From Pseudorasbora parva (lineage: Eukaryota; Chordata; Actinopteri; Cypriniformes; Gobionidae), in NCBI RefSeq assembly GCF_024679245.1, contig NC_090180.1:8266007-8330006 (forward strand): 64,000 nt of DNA, read 5' to 3'. The translations under genes were made by a program, and so were the position numbers. The notes beneath the pieces were generated by a model. The model made no database searches, had not been told where the DNA came from, and saw nothing but the letters and a program-made list of their open reading frames with translations. How positions within the stretch are numbered: position 1 is the stretch's first letter; each line of letters begins with the position of its first letter. Of the stretch, positions 36,040-64,000 are shown piece after piece.

Positions 36040-38690
36040 GCAAGTGGTAGTTCTTCGACGTTTCTTATTAAGTACACAACGAAATTGCTCTAATTCCAGC
36101 CTCAGTTCTAGTGATGCCCTGCAAAATCAAATCCCTATGCTTTCATACACTGAGGCCCAAAGCGACCCGTCCCCCTTTTGAGCGACTGAGCGTTCGACCA
36201 ATGCTGTTCAAACAAAGCCGCTGTGGGCGGGGAAAATGAAAATATCATCCAATCGCCGAACAGTGGTCGATGACTTATTCAATCGTGTGGATACCTGCGA
36301 GGTAAGACCGCCCAGTTCGTCCCTGTTTTTTTCTACAGCACTGGAACGTGGCAAGATGGAAGGTTGCACTTATCGCGAGATCATTGATCTGTTTACACCA
36401 TAATGCTGTCCTGTGAATGCGAAACACTTCACGACATTATAAATCTTATTGATGTATATAACTGGACTTATTTCGTTGTGTGATGTATGAGCTTCTGCTT
36501 GAATATGTGGTTATTTGCAAAACTACTGCAGTTTAGAGCCTGGAAAGTGAGGTCTGCAACTTACTGCCTCAAATTCATTTGTAAACGTTGCCTGTAAATA
36601 AGAAGCACACGCTGCGGGGAACTAAGTTTGGTTTCACAGTTATACGAACATACTTTAAATTAAACTAACTGAATAAGTCGGACTTGTCCTAGTGCTATAG
36701 TCTATATTGTGAGCGGTTGAAACTAACAACGAAAACTTACTTTCTTGTTGGTACAAATTGTTCTATTGTCGCGCCCCACCCCCCTTTTGTCCACCTCATC
36801 CTAAAATGAAGCAGTGTAACTTTACTCACAGTAGCTTAAAATGTGTTGGAAAATTATGTTATCACTCTGATTTTGACATTTATATTGGAAAAGCTTTTTG
36901 TTTCTTGTGCTTTGGAAAATGTCATTATTAAGTGTTGTAATCGCTCAGTTTAAAACAAAGAATGAATTAGCAATTTGCTTTTCAGATTTAATGATTGTTA
37001 CAATCATTCAGCTGAAAATAACACCCAGATCTTACTGTACAATTGGACAAGTAACCTAGGAAAGTGGAACTATTTTAAAATTATTTGTCAAAAGCTTTTG
37101 TTGAGACCTGTGCTTGTTTGGCAGATCTGAATATTGACATACTCGATATGCAGGTCAATCAAAGAAACGGAAAGATAAGAAAAAGGAATATTTTTAACTT
37201 AAATAAATCAATGTAAATGCAAAAATGCTATTTTTATTATTTCAAACGACAATTGCCACTTGATCTGTCCCGCATGCATGTTTTCTAAGAAAGAAAAGAA
37301 AAATCAAGAAAGTTATAATATTGTAATAAGAGGCAGGATTAAAGATTGAAAGTATGTGCACAAGACTAATTGTAACTTGAGTAATATATGTATTCAATGC
37401 TCCAACTTAAAATATTAATCTACCACAATACTCTTGCTGTGTGCATGTTTTGCTGGAATAAAAGAGGTATGGGAACTATTTGGGCCTTTCCCGCCATTTG
37501 GTATGTGTGAGGAAGTGTAGTTTACTTAATTCACAGTGCAAATCTTCAGGATACTTTCGCCTATCCATCCTAAAGTGGTTGTTGTCACCACCACATAATG
37601 TTTCGCAGTTTGCTTTGGATATTACTGGTTGGTAGTATGCCATGTACAAAGTTCACAAAACAATTGGAGGTATGACCTGTTGTACATTATGTTTTTTTGT
37701 TTTGTTTTGTTTTTACCAGCAGAGGGCATGCAATTCTTGTCTAATCAACCATATTCTTACAGTACAGGACAGGGTATAATGTTGTGGCACAAAAGTGTGA
37801 TTTGATGGTTAATATGCACAAATAATGTTTTAGATTAAAGTACCTCATATATGCTATGCAAGAAATAACATTATAAGTTTGTTGCAGTTGATGTTTTTTT
37901 CCTTTGGAAAACTTTTAGTACACCTATTGTCCCCCTGGAACAACACAGCATTACAGCCCTTACCCAATAACACAATGGTGATAGGAAGGGTTTGTTATCT
38001 TAGTATCTCCTACGTTTCCCATGGAGACATTTCATTGTTATGTCCCTTACCACTGCTAGACTACAAAGCTATGGGTTTATAATTATTTATTTGTGCTATT
38101 ATTATTGTTGTTGTTGTTTAAATCTTACAATCCAAATTGACAGGCAAGATAATGGAAGATAATAAGAATTTGGCAGGAATGTAGTACACAGCCTGGAGCC
38201 TCTGCAGAACACCCAACTGGATTTGGCAGCTTAACTGAACTGAATACTGAAGGCTGTGGAAGATTGCAAAAATCAGCTAAAAAAATCTTCACAACGACCT
38301 TTGTGATTGTCCAGTTCCCAAGTTTATTTGAGTAGCACATTGTGTATTATTATTGTAATCATTTTTATGTGGAAAAAAAATCTACAGTTGGTTAACAAGT
38401 GATGACAACACAATTAATTAAATAAGCCACTAATGTAAAAGAGATTTTTTTGTCTGTCATTATTAGATACATTGTCTGACAGCATTAAACAAAACAAGAG
38501 GTATATACATGGTTTCAGAAATTCATATTAAGGAAATCTGTAAACATGAAGAGCTCTAGTAAGGTCATTAGTCTCTGGTTATATTTGTTTACGAGCCAGA
38601 GCAAAAGGCAATAGACCAAAGTGCCACTTTACAGTCCCACTTAGAGTAGATGAAAGAGTACATACATCCATTCAGCTTTTTATTTAAAAT
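36040..38690. other. Intergenic region between asph promoter and ttpa 3' end
   Basis: No exon is recognised. 36040-36400 is the asph upstream region, with a Kaiso-like CGCGAGA at 36375. The remainder is AT-rich unique-looking sequence. One CTCF-like core, CCAGCAGAGGGCATG, lies at 37726-37740. Confidence 0.5.
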
Positions 38691-38973
38691 AAATAAAATA
38701 AAATCACCTTTATTTACATAGTGCTTACAAGTCCGATTGTTTTAAAGCCGCTTCACAGTGTTAACAGGAAGATAATGCAACATCATTTGATTCAGCTGTA
38801 CAGCCACTCTGGTGAAAACTGTGATGTTATCCAGCTAATTTCAATGATCATATAGTGCCAATGCGGGCAGATCATAATATAGTTGAAATGTAGGTGTCCC
38901 CAACTGAGCAAACCAAAATACATCAAAGGTTACAGAATGCTGCAGATTACCAATACATTACAGATAATTTGAC

Positions 38974-38979
38974 TTTATT
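38974..38979 (-). terminator. Candidate polyadenylation signal of ttpa
   Basis: TTTATT on the plus strand (AATAAA on the minus strand), about 530 bases after the ttpa stop. A LINE-tail repeat follows at 38690-38910, so this is the last good candidate before repeat DNA. Confidence 0.4.
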
Positions 38980-39508
38980 ATTTATTTTATATATTGAATT
39001 TATATAGAGCTTTATTATAATGAAACAGTTCATGATCCTTGATATGTAACTTTCAGAAACACAGAATCCTGAGTTATGTCTATTTTTATACAAAATAATA
39101 CAGTAGAAACAATGACAATTCACAAGTAAAAGGAACAAAGGCACTTTGGTATTTCAGTCACATACAACATTATACATTAGTTGTGTTATTTTAAAGTGAC
39201 TACAAAATCCTTCTAAAAGCAACACATCTTAAATGTAATGCTATATTGTATCTTCAGAGGTATATCAAATACTTGCAGTGAATATCTGTGAGATATAGAA
39301 TTCAATAAAATCACATTATCCAAATGTGACAACTGGGAATGTCAATTTTTTTCCAGTCTGGAATAAAAAAAAAATCCTATTCAGTAAAAGTTTACACTAA
39401 TATGCTTTACAATTTAAGTCAGCAATATTATCCTTAATTTCATAGAAAGTATTTAACCTGCCACAGCAGAACACAAAGAGCACATGGTGAGATGTACCTT
39501 CATTTTAA

Positions 39509-39811
39509 TCAGTCATAGGCGGGTGACTGGGAAGCATCTCCTCCACCTAAGTCTATAGAGAGCCTATAGAGATAGTCTTCAGACTGCATGATGAACTCAT
39601 TCCACTCTTGGCACACTTCATCTATGCTGGGTCCGGTTCCTCCATACACAGGAGGGAGGATTTCCTTCGGGAAGTAACTGCAGAGACTTCGGAGATATGA
39701 ACAGCCATGCATATGAATCTATAAGGAAAAGCATTGCCATAGATATTAAACTGATTAAAACGATTATGTGTATGTATACATATATATATATAATATACAA
39801 ATATATAATAT

Positions 39812-39901
<90 letters not shown>

Positions 39902-41732
39902 TCACCTAAAGGATTATTAGGAACACCATACTAATAGTGTTTGACCGCCTTTCGCCTTCAGAACTGCCTTAATTGTACGTGGCATTGATTCAACAAGGTG
40001 CTGAAAGCATTCTTTAGAAATGTTGGCCCATATTGATAGGATAGCATCTTGCAGTTGATGGAGATTTGTGGGATGCACATCCAGGGCACGAAGCTCCCGT
40101 TCCACCACATCCCAAAGATGCTCTATTGGGTTGAGATCTGGTGACTGTGGGGCCATTTTAGTACAGTGAACTCATTGTCATGTTCAAGAAACCAATTTGA
40201 AATTATTCAAGTTTGTGATATGGTGCATTATCCTGCTGGATGTAGCCATCAGAGGATGGGTACATGGTGGTCATAAAGGGATGGACAAAGTCAGAAACAA
40301 TGCTCAGGTAGGCCGTGACATTTAAACAATGCCCAATTGGCACTAAGGGGCCTAAAGTGTACCAAGAAAACATCCCCCACACCATTACACCACCACCAGC
40401 AGCCCGCACAGTGGTAACAAGGCATGATGGGTCCATGTTCTCATTCTGTGTACGCCAAGTTCTGACTCTACCATCTGAATCTCAACAGAAATCGAGACTC
40501 ATCAGATCAGTCAACATTTTTCCAGTCTTCAACTGTCCAATTTTGGTGAGCTTGTGCAAATTGTAGCCTCTTTTTCCTATTTGTAGTGGAGATGAGTGGT
40601 ACCCGGTGGGGTCTTCTGCTGTTGTAGCCCATCCGCCTCAAGGTTGTGTGTGTTGTGGCTTCACAAATGCTTTGCTGCATACATTGGTTGTAACGAGTGA
40701 TTATTTCAGTCAAAGTTGCTCTTCTATCAGCTTGAATCATTCGGCCCATTCTCCTCTGACCTCTAGCATCAACAAGGCTTTTTGCCCACAGGACTGCCGC
40801 ATACTGGATGTTTTTTTCTTTTCACACCATTCTTTGTAAACCCTAGAAATGGTTGTGTGTGAAAATCCCAGTAACTGAGCAGATTGTGAAATACTCAGAC
40901 CGGCCCGTCTGGCACCAACAACCATGTCACACTCAAAATTGCTTAAATCACCTTTCTTTCCCATTCTGACATTTAGTTTGGAGTTCAGGAGATTGTCTCG
41001 ACCAGGACCACACCCCTAAATACATTGAAGCAACTGCCATGTGATTGGTTGATAAGATCATTGCATTAATGAGAAATTGAACAGGTGTTCTTAATAATCC
41101 TTTAGGTGAGTGTATAGAGAGAAAGAGAGAGAGTTTATTTCAATGTTACTAACCCGTTGTTTGATTTTGTCTGGAAGAAATGGACGGATCATGGCAAAGA
41201 CAGGGCGGAAAAAAATGGGCTCGTTTATCAAATGGATGCCGCGTACTTTCAAAGGAAAGGAATCCTGTGAAACAGATTTTTTGGTATTTGTTGGATTTAT
41301 TTTAAATGACTCCATAATGTATTCATACAATTTTTCCATTTTTAAAATGAATTAAAAGCTGGCTATAAGAGAAACTCACAAATGACAAATATATACAGAT
41401 GATAACCAAGGTTTTCTTCACTGAAATATAATCTGTCGTGAAAATGTTAATTGATACCTACCGTGAGTACTGAAGATATCTTTTTTGCCAAGGAAGGATT
41501 TATCTGCAGAGCATGAGCAAAGCACCAGTCTTGGAGATCAAAAATAACTTTGAGTCCATTTCTTTGAGTCTCCCACTCTCGAACAATCAGTTCTGACGTA
41601 ATGAGGCTTGCACGAAAAACCTCGTAAGCTGTGAATTCTTTGGGGTTCCACTGACCTGAAAACAGTGTTTTAAAATGTGATTTTCCCCCTTATAATTGCA
41701 GAAACAAAAAAACAAAAACAAATATATATATA

Positions 41733-41825
<93 letters not shown>

Positions 41826-42816
41826 GCCAATGCGATAGATTAAAACTCGACTTCCAGCCTCATCTCGTGATCTCAAAACTCCATGGTAATTGTTTTGGAG
41901 AAGTCCTCTGATGGATGATGGCCGCAGATCAGCTGTTATTTCTGGACATTCTTGTCTCCATTTATTATAGTTAATTAACAGCTGTTGAAAAACACAAGGC
42001 CAATGATATATTAATCTCAGTTTGCACTATGCATTATTTTTTGCATACATTCGGATATGGGTGTAGATAATGTGTAGGATGCATTTTGGGGGAAGTGTGT
42101 TCACATTAGTGTTGCAAAATTCTGGTAATTTTCAAAGTTGGAAACTTTTAGTGAACGATTTGATTAAAGAGTTCTGCTCACAAATAAATCTTTTTTTTTA
42201 AATTATATATAATTATTATTATTTTACTTTTCTTGTTTACATAAAATCCATGATGACTTACCACACAAGTGTTTGTAGTACATAATTATCAGTATAGGGA
42301 CAATATTATTGAATAAAATGTATTATTATTTCAGCAGTGCATTTGAAGATCTAAGCCAGTTCAAAACAAGAAAAGAAAAAAAGAAAACCTGTCAGAATAA
42401 ACTGGTAGTACTCTATAATGCTGTCTCTCTCACTTCTGAAATGATGGCCTGTATGCATACATGTGAGGTGTTGTGCAATTTCAGCCCGTAGCCTAAATGT
42501 TATTGCTAATCAAATCACGCATCACCAACGGTGTGACTATCACTACAGAAAGCATGCGCATCCGTTTACACAGTACTCATTTACAGTTCAGTCAGAGTTT
42601 AGGCAAAAGAGTGTTCCATACCTTGAACGCCAGTGCCACATCAAAGTCTCTCGCCTGCAAAAAACGTATCAGAAATGTTTTAGACAAATCCAAGTGTCGA
42701 ATGCTTATGTCTGCTTCTGCTTTTTGCTTCAGCTCTGACAAATACGGCGCAATCCGAACAGAATCGACGGGTAAATTATTTAATTCTTCGATGTTGTTAA
42801 CTTCTTCAGACTTCAT
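39509..42816 (-). CDS. ttpa: Alpha-tocopherol transfer protein
   Basis: Five exons in transcription order: 42816-42622, 41981-41828, 41655-41462, 41264-41154, 39718-39509. They sum to 864 nt, or 287 residues against 278 in human. Exon 1 ends [19 protein letters not shown] (CRAL-TRIO N-terminal helices). Exons 2-4 carry the CRAL-TRIO lipid pocket: [54 protein letters not shown]. Exon 5 starts IHMHG and ends with [20 protein letters not shown] plus a short added tail ([12 protein letters not shown]). The protein loads vitamin E in the cytosol and delivers it to membranes by phosphoinositide exchange. Intron 2 uses a GC donor. Intron 4 contains a dead Tc1 and a TA microsatellite. In human, TTPA and ASPH are also neighbours on 8q12, which supports orthology. 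Confidence 0.95.
39813..39898. repeat. (TA)n microsatellite at a Tc1 end
   Basis: About 80 bases of TA in ttpa intron 4. It runs directly into the terminal repeat of the Tc1 element, whose TA target is the last repeat unit. This suggests insertion into, or growth from, the TA site. Confidence 0.85.
39899..41112 (-). mobile_element. Decayed Tc1/mariner element in ttpa intron 4
   Basis: The terminal repeats begin CACTCACCTAAAGGATTATT at both ends, with TA outside (39897-39898 and 41113-41114). About 1.2 kb. There are minus-strand transposase pieces in several frames: helix-turn-helix ([15 protein letters not shown], 40737-40964), a linker ([17 protein letters not shown], 40507-40749), then [12 protein letters not shown] and QQDNAPYH (40203-40436), and [18 protein letters not shown] (39917-40156). 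Frameshifts and stops between the pieces mean there is no functional protein. It is distinct from the intact Tc1 at 16.6 kb. Confidence 0.9.
39917..40964 (-). pseudogene. Tc1 transposase pseudogene
   Basis: Four minus-strand frame fragments together cover most of a Tc1 transposase, from the N-terminal [20 protein letters not shown] to [15 protein letters not shown]. The second catalytic Asp (QQD) and the final Glu (PIEHLW) are visible. The region of the first Asp (SDESRF, about 40490) is out of frame with its neighbours. Confidence 0.88.
41736..41820. repeat. (TG)n microsatellite at the ttpa exon 2 donor
   Basis: About 85 bases of TG, read as CA on the gene strand. It begins within seven bases of the GC splice donor of ttpa exon 2 (exon edge 41828). 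CA repeats next to donors are known to act as splicing enhancers or silencers through hnRNP L. An effect here is inference. Confidence 0.9.
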
Positions 42817-42869
42817 ATTTGCGCGAGCCGATCGAGTGTCATTTTCTCAGGGCAGCGGTCTCACATAAA

Positions 42870-44233
42870 AGGGGGCAGGGAATGAGCCCCTCACATGAGA
42901 AATAGCCTAATGTTTTTTCACCTTTGTACAAGTCAAGTTTCGTGAAACATTAACCAGGCCAACTTTGAGAACTGAATTAAACAGACAAGACCCACGACCC
43001 AGATTCAAAACTGAGATAAACTAACTGTTGATAACAACTTGTGTAGCAAGTAGCCCCCCACCCCCACCCAAAAAACCCCGGATAGGCTAAAAAGAATGTT
43101 ATTATTATTTTTTAAATTGGTTTAACTAAAATTTAATCAATTGTATACAGCTATTTGATTTCTGTTAACAACCGATTTGATAGCCAGTTTATTAACCATG
43201 AGTCACAACATCAGTCAATATTTGTTTTCCCTATACGTTTTGCTTGTAGGGCATACAAAAACAAAGTCTGAACTTTTTTTTTATCTTTTCAAAGAGATTT
43301 TCAGATGTCCACTTGAGTGGACAGTATAGCCTATGCGTTTTTGGGTTTTAACTGAAAGAGCTGTATTAAACAAAATACAATAATAGCACAGTAATAGCCT
43401 GTGTGTTAATATACCAATTAATACAATGAAGCTATATGATGTTATGACATAAAATCATGTGAAAACTATTAATACTATGATAATACAGCTTCAATTATTG
43501 CAAAGCAGTTGAATTTGTTCCATCAAAGGTCTGGTGGAGGTACAACTTTGTGGAAACCCAACTCAGACTAAATAGAAAATGCTCAAGTCAAGTGTCCATT
43601 TTCCTGTTTTTTTTTTTTTTGTTTTTTGTTTTTTGTGATGATTCTGATTTTGTCCAAAATGCATGAATTTCCATAGCTCTCCTCTCTAAGAAAATAACAT
43701 AGCACAGATGTCTACATTCATCTATTGGTGTTTTCAGACTGTGGGAAAAGCGAGCATGTTTTCAATCTCATCTGAAATTAACATTATCCAAGTGGTGAGG
43801 ATAACAAACCACATGCATTACATAATCAGATTACTTTTTTGATGTAACAAGTAATTTATTACAAGTAATGTGCAAAATCAGATTACTTTTTTGAGGTAAT
43901 AAGTAAAAAATATATATTTTTAATTTACTTTAACTTTAAAGTAAAAAAAAGTGAAATAAAAAATAAAAAAGTAACATGCATTACGTAATCAGATTACTTT
44001 TTTGATGTAATGAGTAAAGTAATTAAATAACACGTATTACGTAGCCTATCAGATTACTTTTTTGATAACTGATTATTGATTTTTAAAACAATTAATGCAT
44101 TAGCCTACAAGTAGCCTAACATGCATTACATAATCAGATTATGTTTTTTTCTTTTCGGTTCTGTTCTGTTTTTAATTTTGTGTAGGCTATAAACTAGTAG
44201 GCCTATATGAAACAATTAAAATATATATATATA

Positions 44234-44323
<90 letters not shown>

Positions 44324-44330
44324 ATGAAAC
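42870..44330. repeat. ttpa upstream region with short tandem repeats, (TA)n and poly-T
   Basis: No exon is seen. Between 43800 and 44160 there are four or five diverged copies of a block like ATGCATTACGTAATCAGATT followed by ACTTTTTTGATGTAA. 44220-44284 is TA-rich and 44284-44322 is about 38 T. The upstream side of ttpa exon 1 has no clear TATA box. Confidence 0.6.
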
Positions 44331-44559
44331 TCATGATAATAGCAATTTCACGTTTGGGCTTTGTTTGTCATCTTCCCAGAAAGCCAATTTTTAGGCTATA
44401 ACTTATGATCGAATAGCTTTTTTTTTTTTTAAGATCTTCGCTGTTCGCATACCGTTGTTGTCATACAGGGTAATACATAATAAATCAATCGTTTGGATCG
44501 TCATTTGTTGGCTAACATAGCTTGCCCTGTATAGCTAAGCTCAAGGACGCAGGAATTGA

Positions 44560-44860
44560 ACATCTGTCTGCATGGTGACGTCACGCGCCTCCCCTGCAAT
44601 GTAGCGCTCGGCGCAGTTTCCATATTTATGTCGTTGACTCGTCATTTATTTGAAAGTCCTCCTCTTTAATATTAAGCAGCGATATAAACACTTTTGCATG
44701 GCTTCACGGAGGTATGTACATGAACACCTACATCCTAAAACGAACATGGATAACAAATCAGTCTCTTCCACCTTGTAGGATGATGCAGTGATGATGCTGG
44801 GCATTAAACGGATGCTGCCTGCCGACGACATTGGGATTAAAGAATATTAACCTTATGTAT
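44560..44860 (+). promoter_or_regulatory. GC-rich island with CRE site, possible promoter of an unknown transcript
   Basis: In an AT-rich intergenic stretch, 44575-44640 is GC-rich and holds a perfect CRE-like palindrome TGACGTCA (about 44576-44583), then GCGCTCGGCGCAG. Downstream there is an ATG with a good donor (ATGGCTTCACGGAG|GTATGT, about 44697). A TTGTAG acceptor follows 67 bases later, with a short frame MMLGIKRMLPADDIGIKEY. No protein family is recognised, so it may be a non-coding RNA start or nothing. Confidence 0.3.
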
Positions 44861-47340
44861 GTTCTGCGTATTTTGGTACAATTTAATTTGCGGATATTTC
44901 GGATCAGTGATGCTTTCTTTTCTTCTAATTTTACATTTGAGGCATTTGGGCTTCATTTGCGAATGTTGTCTAATGTTCGACGTTATTCTTCTGTGTATTG
45001 CATTTCAAATAGGCCTGGTTGCCATCGTGGTTTAACTGTTATGATTTTGATATTTTAGGTTACAGGGATGGAACGCTGTATTTAATGCCCTGGATGTGCA
45101 GGCATTCTGAATCCATTGCTTCCGACTAGGTGCTTTGTCCATCAGGACATAGGCTTCCAGTATCAGCAGGCTCACCGGATAAGGAAACATTCAGCTACCA
45201 GGATGAGATTCACATCTAAATAGGCCTTAAGTATGCTTTTGAGTAAATACACCTGCTGGCAGAATCCAATTTGTCTGGCCTATGGTGCGCAGACTAAGTC
45301 ATAATGAATATCCTAAATCTAAAACATGTTTAGCTGTTCATCAGGCACTGAAGAATCTCTTTTTGCACTTTTGGCTCTCGCTGTACGTGTTCACAGTGGA
45401 CCTTGATTTAATGTATTTCAATTAAGGCACGCGGTGAATGCCAAGAGCGCAGCCACATATCTTCAAAAAATCTGAAATTGCCTGTTTGTGACTATTCTAA
45501 TAGTGTTTATTTAAATACATGTTACAGCCTATATAGGCTTACAGTGTTTATGCAATTGCATTGGCAATGCAAGTACCGGTATTCACAATTTTGTGAAATT
45601 TCAAACAAAATATGAAATGTTAGCTAAATTGTTTCAAAATGTTGATTACAATGGTCAATGCATCTCAATTAAATATCTTTGTTGTCCTATATAGAATACA
45701 TAGTTTTCAATATGGTTAAAATCTAGTTATTCTGAAGTGATGTTGTAAAAAAAAATGTCATGACACCTCAACAAAATGTTGTTGTCCTTGCAACATATTT
45801 CTTCATGGGCTACTTCTGTTTTACTTATGTGTAAAATGTACTGCACTATAGGGAGTTATTTCATGTCAGCAATTCAGCATGCTTATTTCAACGGTTATTG
45901 GATTCATTATTTTTGATGCTGCTTATTATGTATTTTCTTAATAAAATATGGCAATGGCAAGAAAAAATACAGTACATACCTCCTTGTCTACTTGAATTAA
46001 ATTGCATTTATTGTCTGAAGAAATGATTAATATATTTGCATCAACATTAAAGTGTTTGTCTTAAAAATATCATATACAAACCAAATAGCATAGAAGCTGC
46101 ATAAGAAGTGATGTGTAAATTTGCATTATTTCCACTGTTTAATGCTGCACAGGGGTGGCAGGAATTTATAATTTCAGTTCCAAAAAATCAAGAAATAAAT
46201 TCAGTTCCAGAAATAAAAATTAAAGTTTTTTAAAAAAATATTTAAACATGAAATGAGTGAAAATACATAATTCCAAACAACAAATAATGTAAATCACTGA
46301 ACAAGGGCTGCACCAGAGTCATCTTTCATATGGGTATAGGCCTATTAAAGTGGGAGCAGTGTTTGCTGTAAATTCCTACTAAGTAATTAAATACTCTAAT
46401 TTAAAGTATAGATAAAGGATAATAAAAAGTTATTATTTTTCTTTAATTAATTTACTTCTGTTGCAATTGCATTAAATACTGCATATATTATAGAACAGTT
46501 CTCAATACAACAGTTGTATCCAAATTTAACGTCTAATGTTAAAATGCATGTTTTTAATGTAAACTTGTCCCCTTGGTCAGTTCAAGAATAATTTATGCAA
46601 TATATTATTTATTTGAAAGAATTAAATGTGCAGTTTCATCTCTATTCATGTGTTTTACTGTTGAAGGTTGACATGGGATTTAGAGAGAATAATTAGTGCA
46701 GTACTTTTTAGAGAGAGTAAGTAGGCTACATAAACTTTACTGCACTTAAAACATTGTTGAAGATTTAATTAGTAATTAATTACTTTTTTAGAGTAACACA
46801 CTAGTGGGTCAGAGCTGTTATTAGGCTATAGCTAGTGAGAAACTACTTGGATTGCTGGAACTGGCTAATCACTGAAAGTTCGGATTGGCCTATACTGTAA
46901 ATGTACAGTGACAAAAAATATATCGGTTCACTCATAGCATCTTATGCAAGCCAGTTTAGCACAGCAGGTGGCAGTCACTTTGACGGTTTTTCTGGTCTTG
47001 GTCAGGCTGAGACCAGTTTAACAACTGGACAAAATCTTAAACCACCTAAGACCAGCATATCAGCTACAACCAGTAATATTCAGACTCAGCCTATTTGTAT
47101 TTTTTGTTTTTAAAGAATTGTTTTTGTATGGTGCATGTGGTATACACTATACAAAAACAAATCTTTAAAAAAATCTTGTAATATTTCAATGTATCGTGCA
47201 TTAATAACAGAACACATAATGTATATAACGTTAAGAGCACACAGATTGTGCACAGACGACAGGACATTTACAGGCTCATACAGATCGGTCTTCAGTATTA
47301 CGTCAAATGGACTCGTTCACACTGTGTGAGAGAGTGAACG
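44860..47340. other. Intergenic region upstream of u2surp
   Basis: AT-rich and non-coding. 46930-47060 carries a short cluster of the fish-type CAGCTACAACCAG / AGACCAG repeat and a CTCF-like core (ACAGCAGGTGGCAG) near 46971-46984. I see no gene here. Confidence 0.45.
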
Positions 47341-47375
47341 CGCTGCACGCGCTTGCTTGCACAGTGTTGGGCAAA
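47330..47375 (+). promoter_or_regulatory. u2surp: u2surp promoter-proximal region
   Basis: GC-rich (GAACGCGCTGCACGCGCTTG) and running directly into AAAATGGCGGAC. AAAATGGCGG matches the YY1 site often found over the start codon of housekeeping genes. There is no TATA box. The transcription start is inferred to be close to the ATG at 47376. Confidence 0.5.

Positions 47376-64000
<16,625 letters not shown>

Noticed and set aside
41696..41911. Frames of repeated Cys-Val or Thr-His
   Set aside because: Translation of a TG microsatellite.
44646..44831. 61-residue minus-strand frame over the GC-rich island
   Set aside because: No splice support or family match; start context poor.

Overview
The window is vertebrate nuclear DNA, most likely from a teleost and probably a cyprinid. 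Small exons are separated by AT-rich introns full of Tc1/mariner, hAT, Harbinger-like and LINE elements, TA/TG microsatellites and short inverted-repeat elements of types common in carp-like fish. There are no bacterial operons or CRISPR arrays. Splice sites were placed by eye, and they were accepted only where donor, acceptor, reading phase and family similarity agreed.

Five protein-coding genes can be reconstructed. (1) 1130-10484 (+): the C-terminal half of an RBR E3 ligase closest to RNF31/HOIP, cut by the left edge. (2) 11600-13856 (-): complete impa1, inositol monophosphatase, 283 aa, convergent with gene 1. (3) 21258-36038 (-): an asph-type gene (junctin/junctate family) with two alternative first exons and three alternative last exons. 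No exon for the TPR or oxygenase part of aspartyl/asparaginyl beta-hydroxylase is visible before the next gene. (4) 39509-42816 (-): complete ttpa, alpha-tocopherol transfer protein, 287 aa in five exons. (5) 47376-64000 (+): u2surp (SR140), a U2 snRNP-associated splicing factor, 22 coding exons, running off the right edge.

Mobile DNA is layered between and inside the genes. A Tc1/mariner element with an intact 331-aa DD34E transposase and near-identical ~210-bp inverted repeats (16563-18192) sits inside an old L1-type LINE. A decayed Tc1 lies in ttpa intron 4. hAT-type non-autonomous elements with 8-bp duplications lie in an asph intron and in u2surp intron 2. Harbinger-like elements with 3-bp duplications lie in u2surp introns, one of them nested in a dispersed repeat. 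Two long palindromes lie in introns of the rnf31-like gene.

The genes have no common pathway: ubiquitin signalling, inositol recycling, SR/ER calcium handling, vitamin E transport and splicing. I found no convincing new biological system. The most interesting points are the asph locus without a catalytic domain and with modular phase-1 exons, two GC-AG introns, the young Tc1, and an unexplained GC-rich island near 44.6 kb.
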